Below, piece after piece: positions 11,470-24,700 of a stretch of 64,000 nt of DNA (position 1 is its first letter; every line of letters starts with the position of its first letter). The DNA comes from Annona cherimola (lineage: Eukaryota; Streptophyta; Magnoliopsida; Magnoliales; Annonaceae): NCBI GenBank assembly GCA_030490835.1, contig CM059973.1:86821641-86885640 (forward strand), in the 5' to 3' direction. The position numbers were made by a program, and so were the translations under genes. The notes below the pieces were generated by a model. That model saw only the letters and a list, made by a program, of their open reading frames with translations, made no database searches and was not told where the DNA came from.

Positions 11470-14400
11470 ATGAAGAAAATGAACTGCGTAAGTCCATACA
11501 CTTGATATTTTATCTCTTTGCTTCCATTCGATTTCGTTTCCGTTTTTTCCCCCCTGAATATCAGTGCTGGAATCTGGTCGTTTCTTTTTTCTCTTTGGAG
11601 CGTGAAGGTGGGATTTTTCATGCACGGTTTTAACGCTGGGAGAAATGGCCGGTGGGGGGGTTCGATTTGCAGGTCCATGGGCGCTCACAAAACTCCCGAT
11701 GGGAACGCTGTCTCTTTCTGATGTTCATGTACTTGTTTTTGCTTGAGTCGTGAATTTCGGGAATGAGTGCTGCGCTGGAAACTTTGCTTTTTTTTTTTTT
11801 TTTTGGGTGTGTGAGAGTTTGTTTGGATTGTTTGGAACTTCGCATTTTTAGTGGTCCTTGGAAAAGCTTTTAATTTGGTGGGGGTTGGGAACGGTGGAGT
11901 TACTTCGGTTGCGTTCCGTCGCAATTGGAAGAGAGAGAGAGAGATTTGATCTGAACTTTGATTCGATGAGTTTGTCATTGATACGATGAACCAAAAATTC
12001 TTCTGAGCTTGGTGTTGGACAGTTGATGGAATCCTCTTGGTTTGGAGCCCGGCACGCTAACCAGATGCCCTATTATCATGGATAGGATTTCCAAGCCCCC
12101 TGCTTCGTTAGGCATCTGATGCTTTGTCTCCATGATGTCAAGGGATATCCTTTTTGTAGAAGCAGAGCTCTAATGGACAGTTGATGTGATGTCTTATTAA
12201 AGGATAGTGTGATATTAGGGTGAATTCCTGTTTCAGTCGTGAATCCAGCTGCAGTTGCTACTTTTTTGCAATAGCTGGTGGTTTCATGGGAGGATGGATG
12301 TCTACAAGATTGATGATGATACTAGTTTATTCCTATGACCATAAATAAGATAAAAAACAAAAGAAAATGAGGGATGAAGCTGATAAATATCTTATGGATG
12401 GCATTGTATGTTAGGGACAGCCAGGCCTGCGTGTCACGAACCAATCATCTTGTCCCTACCAGATAAACACTTCCTACCTACATGCTCGGACATCCGCACC
12501 GGAGGTTAATTGGAACCATTTTGTTGTGGGTTCATTTATGATCTGTCCTTTATTCTCTATCGTTCTTTTGTCTGTTTAGTGGAACTTGAATTTTTATGCT
12601 ATTTTTAGTATACGAACATGGCAACACTCTTTAAGAGGTTCTATGCATGTTCTTGAATAAGTGCCATTGCCCATGAAATTGGTGATACTCTAGGTTGCAA
12701 ATATCTATTCATGCATGTGGATTCTATTTGTCTAGTTATAACCACTATATAAATTTTCAATTCCTCTGTAACTGTCTCAAAATTTTGTTTCTGCTTTCAG
12801 CTTCCTGCAATAACAGATCCAACAAATAGGAAATCTTGTTATTGTAATATCCTTCCAGCTGCTGCTGCAGTCTGTATTGTTTTCTTTGTTGGAAGTTCTT
12901 TCATCACCAATGATTATAAATTTGTAAGGGTTCTCCAACATTTCTTTTATTAATTTCTACTTAAGAATGCTGTTATTGTTGATCATAATTTCTTCAATTT
13001 TCTTTGGATAATATCTACTTTGGCTTCTGCAATTTTGTATTTTCATGTTTAGATAGTACTCATCCATATTCTTGACTATCAATTCAAAAATCTGATGTTC
13101 ATAACATTTGGAGGCACAAGTTTCACCTTTGCAATCCTTGGATACCTAAAGATTTTGTCATATCGTATTCATAGATGGGCCTATTCTGGATGATAATTTT
13201 CCATGTTGAAGTTGAGCTACTCTCCTGGTAGCAATTTATGCTCCACAAGTCAGCCAAAACATCATCCAGCCTCCAGGGCCTTATTTTTCAGACTGGAGTA
13301 CCCTATGCTTTCTTTGTTTCACATTTGGTTCCTCAAGTCCCAAGTAAAACTGATTTATGGGATATTTTGAAAGCTGTGATTATCTGGGATTTGCTCTTTC
13401 GTTTTTCAAAGAATGCAATAGCCAGGACATTTCAGTTACCCATGAATCCCTGCATAGAGTTCAAGTTAGTCACCTTGCAGCATTTTTGTGGTTGTTGGGG
13501 GTTGCCATTTGGGAACCAACAAAGGGTTAGAGAGTTATTTATGTAGTTTTGCAGTTTGCGTGAAGAGGCCTAGATAGTTCAACCGTGGGGAGGATTATCT
13601 CTTTGGCGCTTGCCTTTCCTAAGCCATACTTTCAACATGATTTCCTCACTCTGTTATGTTGCATGGAGCCTTGGCGCAACGGTAAGAGTTGTCGCCGTGT
13701 GACCTGGAGGTCACGGGTTCGAGTCGTGGAAACAGCCTCTTGCAAAAAATGCAAGGTAAGGCTGCGTACTATAGACCCAATGTGGTCCGACCCTTCCCCG
13801 GACCCCGCGCATAGCGGGAGCTTGATGCACCGGGCTGCCCTTTTTTTATGTTGCATGGACAATCTAAAGATGGAGGAGCTTGGAGGTGATACAATGGGAT
13901 GTATAATCTGATAACTGCTGTCATCTTCTTTTATCTGCTGTTCTTTGGAGATATGTTATAAGAGGAATCCAATCTCAGATCTCATTTATTCCTCAATGCA
14001 TCATATAATTTAGTTGAAAAATCAGGTAGAAAGAAACTCACTGTGGGCATTTTTGGTTGAAAATTGTTGAACGGTCAACAGTGAGCGTCCAACAATTTTT
14101 ATTTTTATTTTAGGGAAGTGAACATCCAACATTTGGTCATGAATGTTTTCAATTTATTTTAGCAACTAACTATTTTGCTTTCCATGCAATAATATTTATG
14201 CACTAATCTTTTTTGATTGAATAAAAAGTTTTAATTCAAACTAATATAAGCTTATCAAGCGTATTTGTCGTTTGGATTTGATGCAGAGAATTGCAAGATG
14301 GGGGATGGGAAATCCCATGCAGACTTTACGCCCTATTAGATGCAAGGTCCATCTCTTTTTCTAATGGGAATTTCCTTTAATATATATTTTGAAGTCATTC

Positions 14401-17400
14401 TAAATTCAATGCGATAAGCTCTCTCTCTCTCTCTTTGTTTCTTTCCATTTTCTTTTTATCCTTAAGGAAGAAGTGCTGTAACAATGACTATTCTTCCATT
14501 TATTTCAGGCACAATGCAGGCCTCAGGGGAGTAATCCATTGCCTAAAGGTATAATCAGTGCAGCTTCTAACTTGGAAATGCGCCCGTTGTGGGGTTTCCC
14601 AAAGAAAAAGGTATATGATTGGTGTATAAACTCCAGTATTGATGGAATTAAGTCTAGATTCTGTCCATTATTGTGGTATCCAGTTGCATCTTCTGACGCT
14701 TGTGGTCATCATTAGGAAAATTCTTGTCAACTGATAAGTTGACAAGAACATTGTGACTTCTGTACTCCTGCCAAAAAGATTATATGGACGATGTAATTGG
14801 CAAGATTTGGCAGGATAGTGTTTTTGCTGTGCGTTTTTTGATCTATTAGTGCCATTCCATAGTAATAGTCATAGCAAACTGTATAACCAGAATCCTTTAA
14901 AATGTTGAATTAGTTTTAGAAATCATTTAGTACTTTTAAAACTTCAAAGTAAATATTTATAAAAGTTCCATTGTGTTTTTAAAATGAGTTTGTCATTACT
15001 TATTATTTCTCACCTATAGTCCTATTAATGTTAATCTTTTCTGGCATCTCCTGGAAGCAGAAGAATGGAAGAGCAGCCAAAAGTCTATTAGCCATGGCCG
15101 TTGGAGTGAAGCAGAAAGAAACAGTGAATAAAATTGTTAAAAAGGTGGGCCACATGAAAATGACACACATCTTTAGCTTTCATTTTTCATTTTTTTTGTT
15201 TTGTTCTTCTGATGCTAACATCCGAATGTCATAACAACGAGCAGTTCCCTTCAAGTGATTTCACAATTATGCTATTTCATTATGATGGGATTGTGGATGA
15301 ATGGAGAGATTCGCCGTGGAGTGGTAGTGCTTTGCATGTCTCTGCTGTCAATCAAACTAAATGGTAAAACTTTGTGAGTCATTATTGGAAGTACTTTTAC
15401 TCTTCTCTGAATGATCAGATGAATTTTGAGGTTCTTTCTAATTTGTCAGAATGATCAAGATTTCTTGACCATCAATCCTGTTGGATCTCATAATGGATTG
15501 TATTCCAAGAATCTTCTAGCTTAATTAGGCCCTACATAGACATTGAAGGGGGAGAAAAGAGGAAAAAGACCAGTCTGAAGACGGATGCAGCTATTGGCTG
15601 TGATTTGAAAATCTTGACGCCTTTAAAATTTCCCATCAACATCAGGCACATCTTATCAATTTTCTGCTTTATTGGAAGTATGCAGCAGGGAGTTGTTACA
15701 CCATGTGTCATGATGTCTCAGGAAGCTTTGGTTCCTGTATATTTCAAATATTTCTGATCATTAGCTTAATATCTTGCTTTGACAATATAGGTGGTTTGCC
15801 AAGAGATTCTTGCATCCTGATATAGTTGCCGAATATGATTATATTTTTCTCTGGGATGAGGATCTTGGTGTTGACAATTTTCATCCGGGACGGTATGTCG
15901 AATCACTAATTTTGCTAGCATTATGTGCAACTCCAACTATCTTGTTTTATATCTGCCAACATTCTTTAACGTTATCAATTATAATTCAATAATGACATGA
16001 TTAACTGATGCATAATTCTTTTATCATCTTTTTTTCCTGATGTTCACCAATCAATTTAGATCTCCTAAAAATATTGTGAATCCTTGCAGTTATTTGTCAA
16101 TTATTAAAGATGAAGGGCTGGAGATATCACAGCCAGCACTGGACCCTGCTAAGTCACTGGTGCATCATCGGATTACTGTGCGTAGCAGGAGAACCAGAGT
16201 GCACAGGTCCCCAATTTCTGATTGCAAACCACCTTATTGATACGTGAACATTACACATACATGTGCATGTATTTATCCGGACATTGCGAAACTTTGACTT
16301 ACGATGTTGGAATGACAGGAGAATCTACAAATTTAGAGGCGGTGGTCAATGTTATCAGAACAGCACGGCTCCTCCATGCACAGGGTAGGACCTGTCACCC
16401 CTTTTTCTTCTGTAGCTTGAAGTGGTAGGAATTCAGGGATGTAGGCAAAGAAGTCAAGACAGGTTTGCTCAAACTGATTTTGGAAGACTGAGGGCTATTT
16501 GGTTGGCCTGATATAATTCTTGAGACCTAACAATTGATAGATTTGGTGTGACATTAGAACATGTAATTACTCAATATGCTAACTAGGGATTTCACAGGGG
16601 ATTGTCATAGCCTACCTAGCAGGTAGCAAACCTCTGCTGGGCATATGTACTGAATTCCTTATTTAGCATAGAAGACCAATATTTGTGTCATGGGCTGTTG
16701 TAGTCTGTATGTCTATCGGCATCTCTCTTTTGGCTATAACTGGGACAGTTGATTGTTCCATCTTTCTGTGAAATTTTCTTTTTTCCAATTCATTTCTTCT
16801 TATTAGATTTTAGAGTTGTAGCTTTTGCAGTATTCTTCTCTTGGTGAAAGGGGTTGTTTTTCTACTTTAGCAGTGTTCAACTTCTACCTCATTCTCAGCC
16901 TCTAGTTTACTGAGGTAGCTAGCTTGAACCATTTCCATGAGCAAGTTTGATTAGTGCTGCTGCTACATAGTTTCTTTAACTGTCCAAACACCATCTTTAT
17001 AATCTAGGAGCTCTACTGTTACTATTATATCTGTGTTTATTGTGAACTTATATCTTTGCCCTTGATTCATACCTAAATGAGGTCTTCTCAGTGATATCTC
17101 AGATTGGCAGTTGGTTAATTGTGAAATGACATAAAAAAAATCAACACAATTACAACCATTTAACTATGTTTTGACTCAGAACACAGAATGTTGTATGTCA
17201 TTTTGTCATGGGGGAACTCCATGATACTGTAATCTGTTAGGGCTATTTTCTTTCTTCTGAATTTACGAAAGTGTGTTTCATTCACTTATTTACTAACATG
17301 AGAATTTATTTGCACATGCTAATAAAGGCTTAATGACACAGGTGGGTGGAAATGATGGCTCCTGTGTTTTCAAGAGCAGCATGGCGATGTGCATGGTATA

Positions 17401-20400
17401 TGATCCAGGTGGTCTGATGTTGGCTGAACAAGAAATACAACAACATTTCGCTCCCTCTCTCCAATATATATATATATATATTGTATGCATAGATACTATA
17501 GATAAAATTGATGCATTAGTCAGCTGTGTAAAATAACGAGATTCTCTGTAACCCTGCAGAAGAGTGGGTTCTACATTTTGTTTTTGATTCATCCTTCCAT
17601 GTATAAAATTTTGAACTTCATTTTATTTTATGATGAGACCCACCTTGATCATATATTATATAACATGAAATCATTAAAAGTTATATCTGTTGACTCCATA
17701 AACAAATTATGAAATTTTTGCAGAAGGGAGTGTAAATGGATAATTATATTTATGCATGCAGGATCACGATATATTTGTCTCCATATATTTGTCTTAGTCT
17801 TTTTATATTAAGGATGTGTTTGGGAAGTGATAGAATTTTTTGGTATAAAATTTTTTGAAATGGGAGCAAACGATGTAATGTAATAGGGATAATGATGAGA
17901 AATAAAGAGAACAAAGTTAAAATAGATAGGTTAGATGTATAGATAGTTGTGTAGAAATAATTGAAAAACAGAGTAATTGTATAAGAAGTGAAGAAATAAT
18001 TAAAAAATAGAGTAGTTGTGAAGAGTGAAAAGTTTGTGGTGTTAATAAACACTCCCTAAAATATTCAAATTTACATTTTTGTGCTATGGCCCACTTAAGT
18101 GTCAGATTTAGATGATTTTTGATGGAATTAAAAAATCATAATTGGAGTGTATTTAAGGATTTAGGCATGACACTAAAACAAAACATCCTACTTTTACTTG
18201 GACAGTTCATGTCCAAAATAGTGGCACAAGAACTTACCACATAGAAGAGCCAAATGGGGAGAGTGTGCCATTAGAATGAGTGAACATTGTCATGAGGGAT
18301 AATTTGCACTTCTGTTTGTGCTATATGATATGGTCCTCTGGTGGGGGGAACCCAAAGTGCAATTCCCATGTTCCTAGTTAAGACATAAGACACTAATTTC
18401 TGATTAGGATTTAGGTTTGTCATGATGACCCATATAGCATGCTCATTATTTTTTATTAACTGTTAAGAATTTAATGGATATGTTTTTCGGTATATACTAA
18501 ACTATTCATTGCTGATTTACAACCTAAAATCTGGTTTACTCACTTAATTTTTTTTTTTTTTTTTGGTTCTTCATGCAGAATGATTTGATCCATGCTTGGG
18601 GATTGGACATGAAACTTGGATACTGTGCACAGGCAATGTTTTGATCCCCAAAAGTTCATAGCTGTAGGATATTAATTATTACTGAAATTGACTCACTGGT
18701 GCTTCTTTCAGGGGGATAGAAGTAAAAATGTTGGGGTGGTGGATGCTGAATACGTAGTTCATGAGGCTATCCCTACACTTGGAGGCCCAGATGAAAACAA
18801 GGTAAAAGCCCGCAAGGCACAAACTTTCCCTATTTTAAGTAGCGAATGGTGCAGAGATTACTGTTCTGAAACACAAGGCCTAAGATACACATTACTTTAA
18901 AGTTCTTGGTAAAGCTTTCATAGGTTGCTCCCAATATCCTAAAAGACACAGGAATGCTTCTAGAACCCCTCCTCCCTTTCTGTTTATATCATTCAATTCT
19001 ATGAAGAAACATTCTCAACCATCCATGATATCAGGTGTTGACTTGACAATGAAGCCAGTGGTGCTGGCCTATTTTCCCCTACAAATCACCCACAGGGAAT
19101 TTAGAAAAGAACATGCATTTTTTTCTGAATTTTCTTTTATGTTTTTCACATTTCCCACATGCTTCTAAGTTTGAATTGAAAGGATGCTATAGCGCTAGCT
19201 GATTTGGAACTGATGATAAATGTTAAGTGTAAGCTCTATTAGCACATCTGATGGATTTGGCGTTTGCTGTTAATGATATTGATCCTACGGTCTTTGATTT
19301 TGCATACCTCAGACTGCTGGATTTCATTGTTCTTTATTTCATTGCCTCACCTGTAAATCTTTCCTCCTGTAGTTGAATTCTGAAGCACCCAGCGATGCAT
19401 CTGACTTGAAAAGTATGCTGGATTCAGGAACACCCGTATGATTCCAAAATCTGAAAAGTACATTTTTGTTTTGGAATTTTCTGTTCATTGAATAATCATA
19501 GGATGTTGTTCGACCATACAGGTGGTGGATGATTCGCCTGCTAGATCATGGGTAAGTACCTGTAATAGTGGAATGAGTGACTATTTTTGACGTATGTGTG
19601 CTAGCCCTTTGTGATTGGGTTGGCAATAGCTTTTTATTCTTGACCCAACCAAATGTCAAGCATTCACCACCTAATGAAATCATCTAGTTCATATGCAGAA
19701 ATTGCATGAATTTTGTCAATGCCCAGGCCACTTTGGATCATGATACTGTGCACTCAATGCACTTAGCTTTAGTGCACCTGGGTGCAAAAACTTATTTTTA
19801 TTTTTTTCGAAAATTTTTATACAACCGTTAATCTAAGCGTATTTAACATGTGTATCAAGTTTTACCATTTCTGGAGATTTATAGATTTTTTTTATTTTTA
19901 AAAACAGTAACATTTTAATAATTTAAAAAATTACTAAAATGGCACTATTTTAAAAATGGTAGAACTCTTAACAGATCTCCAAAAATGGTAAAACTTGATA
20001 TATATGTTAAAGAGTAATAATCTTATTAGCCCGGGTCTAGAGCTAAGTAATGACTTGTTTAGCTCACTTCAAAAAATCCATTAATTTTTAATTTTAATTT
20101 TAATTTTTTTTTACTTTTTTCCCCATAAACTTGTTAATATAGACGTATTTAACATACAAACTAAGTTTTACCGTTTTTGAATATGCTTATATATATATTT
20201 TTAGATTTTTAAACATAGGGGTATTTTAACATGTTGTAGCCTATTGTTGATTGCAGAACTGTTTTGGTGATTATATATCTTTGAATGAATGAAGTACATA
20301 TTTTGGTGATTCAGCATCTTTGTGATGGGCAATTGAGCCGTCTCGTAGTTGTTTGGCAAATGGATGGATATTTTTGATAACTAAATTATAGATAGTGGTT

Positions 20401-20740
20401 TACCTAAGATAGTGAGAATTCCATCAAACAGATACTTGTGGCTGCTAGATGAGGGACTTAGGTTCATTGCTCATCTGCAACATAATTCCATAACTGGCAG
20501 ATGCTCGTGATGTACTGTACAAAAAGCAATTTGTACTGTCACTTCAAAGCATTTGGATGGATTCACATGTCCTGCATTTGCCACAAAAGACTGTTATGGT
20601 TTGTGATAGTTTTTTTCATGCAGGTGAGGAGGCAGTCCTTTGTTGAGTTAGAGATTTTCAAAGGAAGATGGGAAAGATCAGTGAAAGATGATGAATGTTG
20701 GATCGATCCCTATCCGCAGCCTGCAAAGATAAGCCGTTAG
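11470..20740 (+). CDS. DUF707 family protein (type II membrane, glycosyltransferase-like acidic motif)
   Basis: Fourteen exons splice in phase to 383 aa: 11470-11487, 12801-12923, 14509-14610, 15061-15144, 15245-15363, 15791-15892, 16090-16206, 16319-16384, 17342-17408, 18579-18632, 18712-18801, 19373-19435, 19522-19551, 20624-20740. A single N-terminal membrane segment (ILPAAAAVCIVFFVGSSF, about 22-40) suggests a type II anchor. The conserved DUF707 body follows: 'LEMRPLWGFP', 'LLAMAVGVKQK', 'FLWDEDLGVDNF' (about 168-179, DxD-like), 'RGGGQCYQNSTAPPCTGWVE', 'HAWGLDMKLGYCAQGD' and 'VVDAEYVVHE'. These proteins are often mislabelled as lysine-ketoglutarate reductase trans-splicing related; their biochemical role is not settled. 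The start follows an in-frame TAG. Exon 10 ends in a GC donor (CAG|GCAATG at 18633). Introns carry an Au SINE and MITEs. Confidence 0.92.
13668..13845 (+). mobile_element. Au SINE (tRNA-derived), in intron 2 of the DUF707 gene
   Basis: The 178-bp body has a tRNA-like head with box A (ttggcgcaacggtaagag) and box B (ggtcacgggttcgagtcg). It continues with the Au consensus parts 'ggaaacagcctcttgcaaa', 'ggtaaggctgcgtac', 'cttccccggaccccgcgcat' and 'gggagcttgatgcaccgggc', and ends in a T run. Perfect 14-bp TSDs ttatgttgcatgga lie at 13654-13667 and 13846-13859. The near-intact body and perfect TSD suggest a fairly young insertion. Its ORF is incidental. Confidence 0.95.
14721..14748. repeat. perfect 12-bp hairpin in DUF707 intron 3
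   Basis: ttcttgtcaact and agttgacaagaa are exact reverse complements separated by the 4-base loop gata. It lies about 110 bp into the intron. No terminator or RNA gene role is implied; it may be the scar of a small element. Confidence 0.6.
17811..18057 (+). mobile_element. AT-rich MITE, 'ggtgtgtttgg' family, in DUF707 intron 9
   Basis: It starts aggatgtgtttgggaagtga and ends gttaataaacactccct. The interior includes 'ggataatgatgagaaataaa', 'aaagttaaaatagatagg' and 'agttgtgtagaaataatt', the clearest copy of the family. A tta/taa-like dinucleotide context flanks it but no convincing TSD. Confidence 0.7.
19790..20255. mobile_element. two adjacent foldback-MITE relics in DUF707 intron 13
   Basis: About 19790-20010 carries the core twice in opposite directions ('gttttaccatttctggagat' against 'ctccaaaaatggtaaaactt'). 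About 20030-20255 begins 'ttattagcccgggtctaga', the end type of the element at 61230-61630, then runs through the left-arm core 'aagttttaccgtttttgaat' and stops after 'aggggtattttaac' without a matching right arm. The second copy is therefore half an element. Confidence 0.55.
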
Positions 20741-21713
20741 TGCTGTCCCCACCGAGTCAATAATTCTTGACTTCTGCATAATTAGGGAACATGGAAAGAC
20801 ATACAATGTAGAGAGACTGGCAGATGGCTATGTCAGAGCAGCTTCATAATTATGGAGTCCTGGATCCTTTGTGAAGTTCATGACATGACAATTTACGGGA
20901 TAAATTCAGAGACGCATCACAGATTCTTCCTTCGACAGAACATGCACATCATCAATCTCCCGTGATGTACTGTGTTGTTTGTAATTTGCAATCATTCTTT
21001 TTTTTCTTTGATTTTGTATTTTCTGTTAATTATGTTAAAGGAAAGGTGTATTTGTATTTTAAAATGTTAAAAACGCAGTTTTCAATCAGCTAATGGGTGT
21101 AATTGTTTAACAAGTTGGTCATCTCAGCTAGCAGATGTGGATGCATTGTATTAAGATTATGTGCCTAAAACTTCTCGAATGTCCGTGATCCACAATGGTT
21201 TTGATTTGAACAGTTGTCTTGACTAGAGAAACTGCATATGAAGCTCGCTAGCTGAGGGATGCTGCAAATGAAGGATGCCTGACTACGTAGTTAGAAGCAT
21301 GGTGGATATGCTATGCAGTAGTAAACGCAAGAATAATCAATGGTCCGAATCCAAATGCATGAGCATTCGAGTATTCATACATCGCAACCAGGTCCAATTC
21401 TCCATTTACGGGATGCAAGTAAGGTTTGAAACTGCAAGAATTCCAACGAATGCGAACTAATGCTGATCAATGGATTGTGGGTTCGACTCTCTCGGTCCTT
21501 AGCGCTTGAAACATGTGGTCGTGAAATCAGGAGAGGGTTTACAGTTTAAACTAACAGGACTGTTAAGAAGCAATCTTAAATTCGCGTTCCGCACGCTAGC
21601 CGTTTTATTGATTTTGGCAGTAGAAACGAAACGATAGGAAATATAGAGAAAGGAGAACCAGAGAAATCATATCTTCAGAAGAGGCTGGAATACCATAAAA
21701 GAATATCCGTCAT

Positions 21714-24700
21714 ATGGACCTTTTTTCCTCCAATCTTCTGTTTTTCATTATGGCAATTATCCAAGCCAAGGTCTCACCGATCCCATCCCTGCTCCCACTC
21801 CCGTCCACCCTCGATTTCTCCCATTTACATTCTCAGAAGCAGAAATGCACCTACCGCTGCAAATCCTCAAGTGGCAACAGTGATAATGTATTGGAATTTA
21901 CATTCTTAAATGCGGCGCTTTCACAATTTTTATTGAAAGTAGAGCGTAGCTCTCTCTCTCTCTCTCACTCTCTCTCTGTTTTCATTTGAAATCTGCAGGA
22001 ATATTTGATAGATGCTCCTGAATCAATTGGCGATGGATTCTCTTTCAGCGGAGGTTTGTACAGAATTCCCTGCATTTCTTTGATATGTAGAACAAAGAGC
22101 TTCTTCATAGAACATTTAATACAGCATTTAGTGTTCTGGTGAAACTGGGCCTGGATGTTGGAACTCCTGTTATTTATGTTCCAGGAAAATATTCAGAAGG
22201 CCCAAGCCGATCTGATGAATGGTTCAAACAAGGGAAGATAGTAAGTTTATATCCATATTTAGTAAGACTGATCTATTTAATTCACTTGGGGAGTATGGTT
22301 CTTTTTTATACTCTTGTCAAATTGTAATGGAATTCCCAGAAGAGATATTCTGCCATTAGTTCTTTTGATTTTAACGACCCTTTCTGATCTTCTTGACCTC
22401 TAGATAAAAGCTCATCCAGTTGGTGGTGGTGGTGGAGGAAAAGCCAAAGATCCAATTTTTGGCCTTACAATGGGTTCTGGTTCTCAAGCATCTGCTGATG
22501 TTTTCAGGTTAATTCAGCAGTCTTATTGATTAGGAAGCTAGCATTATTTTTCAGCTTGTGCTCAGGAAACCTTCAAGTCTGGTATCCTGCCATTTGTTAG
22601 GCATGGGCCTACACGTTATCTAAATTGATTTCTGTTGCGAGACAGATGGTTCTGTGTTGAAGAAGGAAGTTCTGCTAATCCTTTGGTACTTCTCATTCAT
22701 GGCTTTCCTTCACAGGTGAGAATTTATATTATATGGAGCGGATTCTTTTTCTTCGCCATAGATGTGTTGGGTTTAATGCTATACAGGACCAAACTGCTTT
22801 ATTTCTTTTCTATAGTGAGAAATATAGTTTCATTATTATGTCCCCTTGTTCAAATGACACTGCTTTATTCTGTATAGTTTGGTTATTTTCATGGTCACGC
22901 ATGCAATAGAGCACAATGACTCGAGCAGACCTCAGGCTCTGGTCAAATTCAAAGTTCTGGCTTTTGAGTCAAAGTAGAGATATATATATGGGCAGAGTAA
23001 CTATTAACTATGATTGAGCTTAACTTTGTTATTTAACCAGCATAGATTTTTAGTGCTGTTGATTTCCACCATGTTCAGCTTGCTTCCTAACCGAGTTTAT
23101 TGCATTAGGAAGGTGTAAGTGGTGATTCTCTATAAAATAATCTATTGAACATTAGACTATGAAAACAGGGAAATTGAACTTTCGACTTATTTGGTTCTGT
23201 GAACAGGCGTATTCCTATCGCAAAGTTATTCCTGCACTATCAAAAAACCATCATGCCATAGCTTTTGATTGGTTAGGTAAGTCATCACACTGACAAATAG
23301 ATCTTCTTTTTGAAATAATAGCAGCGATAGTAAGACTAAAGAGTTAATGAAGAGAAAAAAAAAGGTTCTATCTAAGACCTGAAATTTATTATGTTTGTTG
23401 TTGTTGTTGTTGTTCTTCAGCTTTTTTCCTTTTCTTTTGCTGCATTAGATTTAATGTTTAGGTGTTGAACACTGGCTTCAAAAACTAATGATGGAAAGTT
23501 TCTATATGTGAATGTGAAGCTTCTAAATATTTTCACTATGATTATCCACCATTGCATGTTTTGTTGATAACAAATGTACAACTAACATTTTTCTTTTTCC
23601 AGGTTTTGGATTTTCTGACAAGCCTCAACCAAAATATGGCTTTGATTACACTTTGGATGGTAGGTGCTGTACTGCTGTAGGATGATAGACTTACACATAT
23701 TGGGCCTGATCTTAACTATACACGGGCCTATGGCCAGAGAATAATTAGTGAAATGAACAGTTTTTAGACAACCAAATTGTTAAGGAGCATACAAGATTAC
23801 TTTTTTGAAACATTTGGCATGTTTGATTTACAATGGACCTTTCTTTGTTTACAGAATATACGTCTTCGTTGGAATCTATTGTCAGCGAACTTGCTACCAA
23901 AAAGCTTTCCCTTGTTGTTCAGGTATGTTTCAGCAGCCATTTGGTTGTTCACTTGTTTGAAAACGCGTTTAGGAAATAGATTGACATTTAGAAATCTACG
24001 AACGAAAAGTATATATCTTGCAGGGTTATTTTGCACCAGTGGTGGTCAAATATGCTAGCTCTCATCAAGAAAAGCTGAAAAATATTGTGCTTATTAATCC
24101 GCCGGTAGGTACTTTGAACTGAGCAAAGCGTTTAATTTGAAGTTTTGAACTCAATAGTATGAAAATTGATCTGGCAAACATTTTTGGGGAATCACCTGAA
24201 TTATACCACTCCACGGAAATGAACTTAACCCAGAATCTTGCCAGCCAGATGTCATGTAGAAAAGCTTGACATTGTTAATAGTTGCATCTGAATAGTGAGG
24301 CCCACCTGGTGCATGGCATCTCTTGGATGTTATGAACAAGGCTACTGAAATTGGCATATTTCCGTGTGGAGGTTCCATGGATACACACACTATATGTTGC
24401 TAAGAATGTCTTAAACGAACGTGAGAACTTCATGAGGAAAATTCCCTTAATTTAAGCTGTCGAAAATCTGAACATCTGATATATTCTTGGTTTTATGAAG
24501 CTGACAGATAAACATACAAAGCTGCCATCATCGTTATCTTCTTTCAGCACTTTCCTTTTGGGTGAGATTTTCTCGCAGGTTAGATGACCAGCTATTTGTG
24601 ATATGTGTCCTGTTTATTGAACAATAAAGTAGATGGCGACTCAGGTTGATAACCTGTGAATCTTCCAGGATCCCCTCAGAGCAAGTGATAAGACCTTGAC

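Noticed and set aside
11103..11633. 176-aa open frame overlapping the DUF707 start
   Set aside because: It is in a different frame from the DUF707 ATG and reads through the 5' UTR and intron 1.
13690..13740. A tRNA gene
   Set aside because: Box A and B belong to the Au SINE head; the rest of the tRNA cloverleaf is not present and TSDs bound the SINE.
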